Notes under the pieces: model-generated
The model's input: only the letters and a program-made list of their open reading frames with translations
What the model was told of the DNA's origin: nothing
Database searches by the model: none
Translations under genes and position numbers: made by a program
Shown: positions 61,044-64,000 of the stretch, piece after piece
How the letters are laid out: the number at the start of each line of letters is the position of its first letter
How positions within the stretch are numbered: the first letter of the stretch is position 1
Assembly (NCBI GenBank): GCA_033439265.1
Contig: JAVTVX010000009.1
Coordinates: 2,035,609-2,099,608, forward strand
Reading direction: 5' to 3'
Source of the DNA: Dillenia suffruticosa
Taxonomy: Eukaryota; Streptophyta; Magnoliopsida; Dilleniales; Dilleniaceae
DNA: 64,000 bases

Positions 61044-61674
61044 CACAGGAAGGTGAAGCAATCAAGTGGGATTTACGCAAATCTGGTGCTGCTTTTTTGC
61101 ATTTTGATTTGATTGGGATTTAAGATATCTTTCTCTCTCTGAGCAAAATCACAAGGAGTGTAACAAATGTCAAACAATTCACATAAAACGAGTAGTACTT
61201 AAAAGTCAGAAAATACAGTTAGTGTGTGCATATAATTTTTCATGTTTTTCTCATAGACCAAAACCAAATATATATATAAAAATATATGTATTCTGCTCTT
61301 TGCAAAACGCCACATCTTTGATTCCAAGACACCAACAGGACAGATTTTCACCCCTTAAGCTAAAATCATCCGTCTCAGTGGTTGGCCTGTTTGATCCTCT
61401 TCAACATGGATATCAACTTTGCTAAAAGGCCCCCAAAAAAAAAAAAAGAAAACAAATCTACTAAATTTTCTAAGTTGAATGTAAACAAACTTGTTTGGAT
61501 TCGCCTAGGGAGGGATTGCTCGGAGAAAACCTATAATGTCATTGCAATTAAATTATCTTCTTTGTTTCGAATGTTTTTTCTTTTCGATTTTTCTTTTTCA
61601 TATTTTTTATATCTTAAGATTCTTATGATAAATTAAATAACTTGAAACCTTAAGGAGATAATAAACTTATGCAC

Positions 61675-61860
61675 CAACGTTTAGCTAGTTTAGTGATTGG
61701 ATATCAGTATTTTTTAAATAAAGTTTTGAATTCAAGTTTTGTGTATAAAGAAAATAAATGCAGGGAAAGTTTTGTTTATTAAATGTCTAACTCGATTCGA
61801 ATCGAATTTAATCAGATTTAAAATGATTATCAGATATTAGTAATTTATACAAAAAAATAA
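61675..61860 (+). repeat. tRNA-derived SINE copy (worn)
   Basis: AGCTAGTTTAGTGATTGGAT (A-box side), TTTTGAATTCAAGTTTTGTG (worn B box), then TCGAATTTAATCAGATTTAA, ending in an A run near 61851. Confidence 0.55.
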
Positions 61861-62589
61861 AAGTTTAGTACTTATGAACGGTAAAATTAGAAATTCATAT
61901 ATGAAACAAAATACAAGCATTCAAGATTATAATTATGAAAAGGATATGACATGAGCATAATTTTTAGTGGGACAAATAATATTTAGAGTTATAATTTTTC
62001 ACTCAGAAGCAAAAATAAAGAAAAAATAAAGACGTTTATTAGCCTCTATAAATTACATTAATGATGGGGTGGTTCAGTTTATGGATCATTAGACAAGTGG
62101 AAGTGCCATGGCTCGCACATTGTCTGAAAATTCATTGATGACACTAAGCCACAAGTTTGAACAAGGATAGCTGGATTGAGAGCTTGAAGCTTCATTCATA
62201 ATACACTTTGAAATCAATGGTGCTTGTTAACAGTTGGTATAGAGCACATCATCTAATCACTCTTACCTAACGTATTATTACCTCAAATTTAAAGTACTCT
62301 GTTATGGGGTTTGGACCATATTTTTATTTGGCATTGCAGAAAACCCTCAAGAAAAATAAGACTTTTGGAAAATATGACCCCATCTCTCTTAATTTGCATA
62401 TCATAAATGGGGTGTGGCCCAATTAATAACTTCAATGGGGGAAAATAAAAGTTAGTATATTTAGTCATTCTTGCTTTGGAAGAAAATAACCATTGTTCAC
62501 ATTGGCCTAACATGAGAAAAACCCATGTTTTTTCCTTGAGAAATTGATTTGTTTGTAATATAAGGCAACATGGTGAGGTGATTTTGGGG

Positions 62590-62825
62590 TGTTAGAAAAT
62601 ATATGATATATATCAAAATCAGATCAGTTATTAAAAATATTTTATATTAGAATAAATTAATAATTGATTTGATTTTGAAAATATTTGAGTTTTTTGTTTT
62701 TATATTTGTAATATTTTTATATAAATTTATCTTATTATAATATTTTATTGAAATATTGAATCAATAGGGTTTATATTATTATATTACTTTTAATATTTAA
62801 AATGGTATCAGAGTTATATCCAAAT
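62590..62825 (+). mobile_element. Small LTR plus primer site, TRIM/copia-like fossil
   Basis: An LTR of about 220 bases starts TGTTAGAAAATATATG near 62590 and is followed at about 62811 by ATGGTATCAGAG, the initiator-Met tRNA primer site. No interior coding and no second LTR are seen within the window, so it is a broken remnant. Related scraps lie at 27985-28200 and 28690-28815. Confidence 0.6.
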
Positions 62826-64000
62826 TTCTTTTAATATTAAAAAATTTTTACTTACCACGTAAATCAGACTTCTGTGTTAATATATGCAATAGAGAACTTC
62901 ACAGAATAAAGTTAACTTACTCAATGATAATATTTATGTGTGTGAGAGAGTAAGAATTAGTAGGCCTATTTCACTAAATATTTTTTATTATTATTATTTT
63001 GAAGTGTGTAAAGAGAACTTTTAAGATAATGTAAAGAAAAAGGTATGGCACAAATCTTGTATTTATCAACAAATCTTTTGCTATTGGACCTATTTTAATG
63101 CCTTGCTCTTATAAAACAAGAATTTGTGATAAAAAGAAGAAAAATGCTATTCATAGAGCCAAACATTGCTCAAGCATCAAGTTCATTATTTTTCTTAATG
63201 GATGAACCTAAAAATAACATATCTATAAAGAATAATATCGATCATAAGCAAGTCAATACTAGTTATAAATAGATACCCATTATTCATTTTTGGCCTAGCA
63301 TGTATAAGAAACTAATTGAACGACCGGTGGAGAGAGCGATGAGCCGGCGAGTAGCACCCCTAAAATTTTTTAAAAAAATAATTATAGATATAATTTTCAA
63401 AAGTTATAACTCTCATATTGTTATTGTTTATCTAGAAACTTATAATTGGGTCCTTTAAAATTAAACTTTTTGATATATACTGTATTTCGTCCGTCTTATA
63501 TAAATTTTTTTATTTTTCTCCGGGTATATAGTTGTTTATGAGATAAGGAAAGAAGAGTTTCTTTTCCTGTTGCATAAGACCAATATTAGTGATGGTCCAC
63601 ACAATAGTAGTAGTGGGTTTGAATTTTTGTCTATCCAAAGATATCTTCACTTGTAATGCATAGTTTTTTGGGGGGGCATGCACAATTATTGTACTCTAAA
63701 TGATGTGTTCTGGTAAACTCTGCATGATTATGATAATTTGGCCGACACCCCAGATGGGTCAAGAAGAAAGGGTAGGTTAGGTCCTTCAATTTTACATTTT
63801 GTACAAGAAGAAAAGAGTAGGGTACCCTTAAAGATTCCATGAAAAATCTTGTGGAAGATGAAAGAAGGGAAAACAAATGTTTTATTTCATATTTGTTGTC
63901 TCTCTTGTCTTTTTTGGGATCACTCTTCCAATATACAAGCTTTTTTCTGACTACCTAGTGGGTTTCTCTTCCTTGTATAGGTTGCATGCAACCCCCACCA

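Larger units (their letters stand above)
60900..64000. other. AT-rich spacer upstream of the MYB gene
   Basis: GA microsatellite 61003-61042. A SINE at 61675-61860 and an LTR piece at 62590-62825 are listed separately. A T6/G7 junction lies at 63664-63676. The open frames near 62.3-62.5 and 63.6-63.9 kb have no recognisable features. No gene called. Confidence 0.4.

Overview
This window is nuclear DNA of a flowering plant, almost certainly a eudicot and probably a woody one. The genes have GT-AG introns and read as clear plant families. The spacers are very AT-rich and full of GA/CT microsatellites, tRNA-derived SINEs and LTR-element fossils. I assembled gene models by hand from reading frames and splice sites; in every model with introns the phases close exactly. 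The species cannot be fixed from the sequence alone.

Layout. 1.4-7.0 kb (minus): nine-exon C2-GRAM-VASt membrane protein, close to Arabidopsis At5g50170. 8.1-9.8 kb: a GC-richer repeat with a 29-bp minisatellite, then a cluster of SINEs. 10.3-11.8 kb (plus): two-exon gene for a 99-residue acidic protein of unknown function. 12.9-14.6 kb (minus): four-exon universal stress protein with a GC-AG intron. 15.4-20.2 kb: old gag-only Ty1/copia fossil with two LTRs. 23.2-23.9 kb: unassigned coding-like pieces. 26.0-27.15 kb (minus): L-type lectin receptor kinase pseudogene with a large internal deletion. 29.7-30.4 kb (plus): small PB1-domain protein. 30.4-40.5 kb: gene-poor, AT-rich spacer. 40.8-48.7 kb (plus): twelve-exon copper amine oxidase with a C-terminal peroxisomal AKL signal. 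51.8-53.7 kb (plus): intronless armadillo-repeat-only protein. 54-59 kb: spacer with a tRNA-Ser pseudogene, a compound microsatellite, a CACTA-like fragment and a perfect hairpin. 59.3-60.8 kb (minus): three-exon R2R3-MYB. The remainder, to 64 kb, is AT-rich spacer with SINE and LTR scraps.

The genes do not form a pathway; this is ordinary plant gene order. Membrane or lipid signalling (C2-GRAM), stress (USP), peroxisomal amine oxidation (CuAO), polar growth (ARO) and transcription (MYB) are each independent. I found no convincing new multi-gene system. The most interesting material is structural: at least two SINE subfamilies in many copies, a three-copy AT-rich dispersed family, recent tandem duplications of 172 and 225 bp, repeated T-run/G-run junctions, two GC-AG introns, a uORF overlapping the amine oxidase start, and cryptic coding signals at 23.2-23.9 kb.
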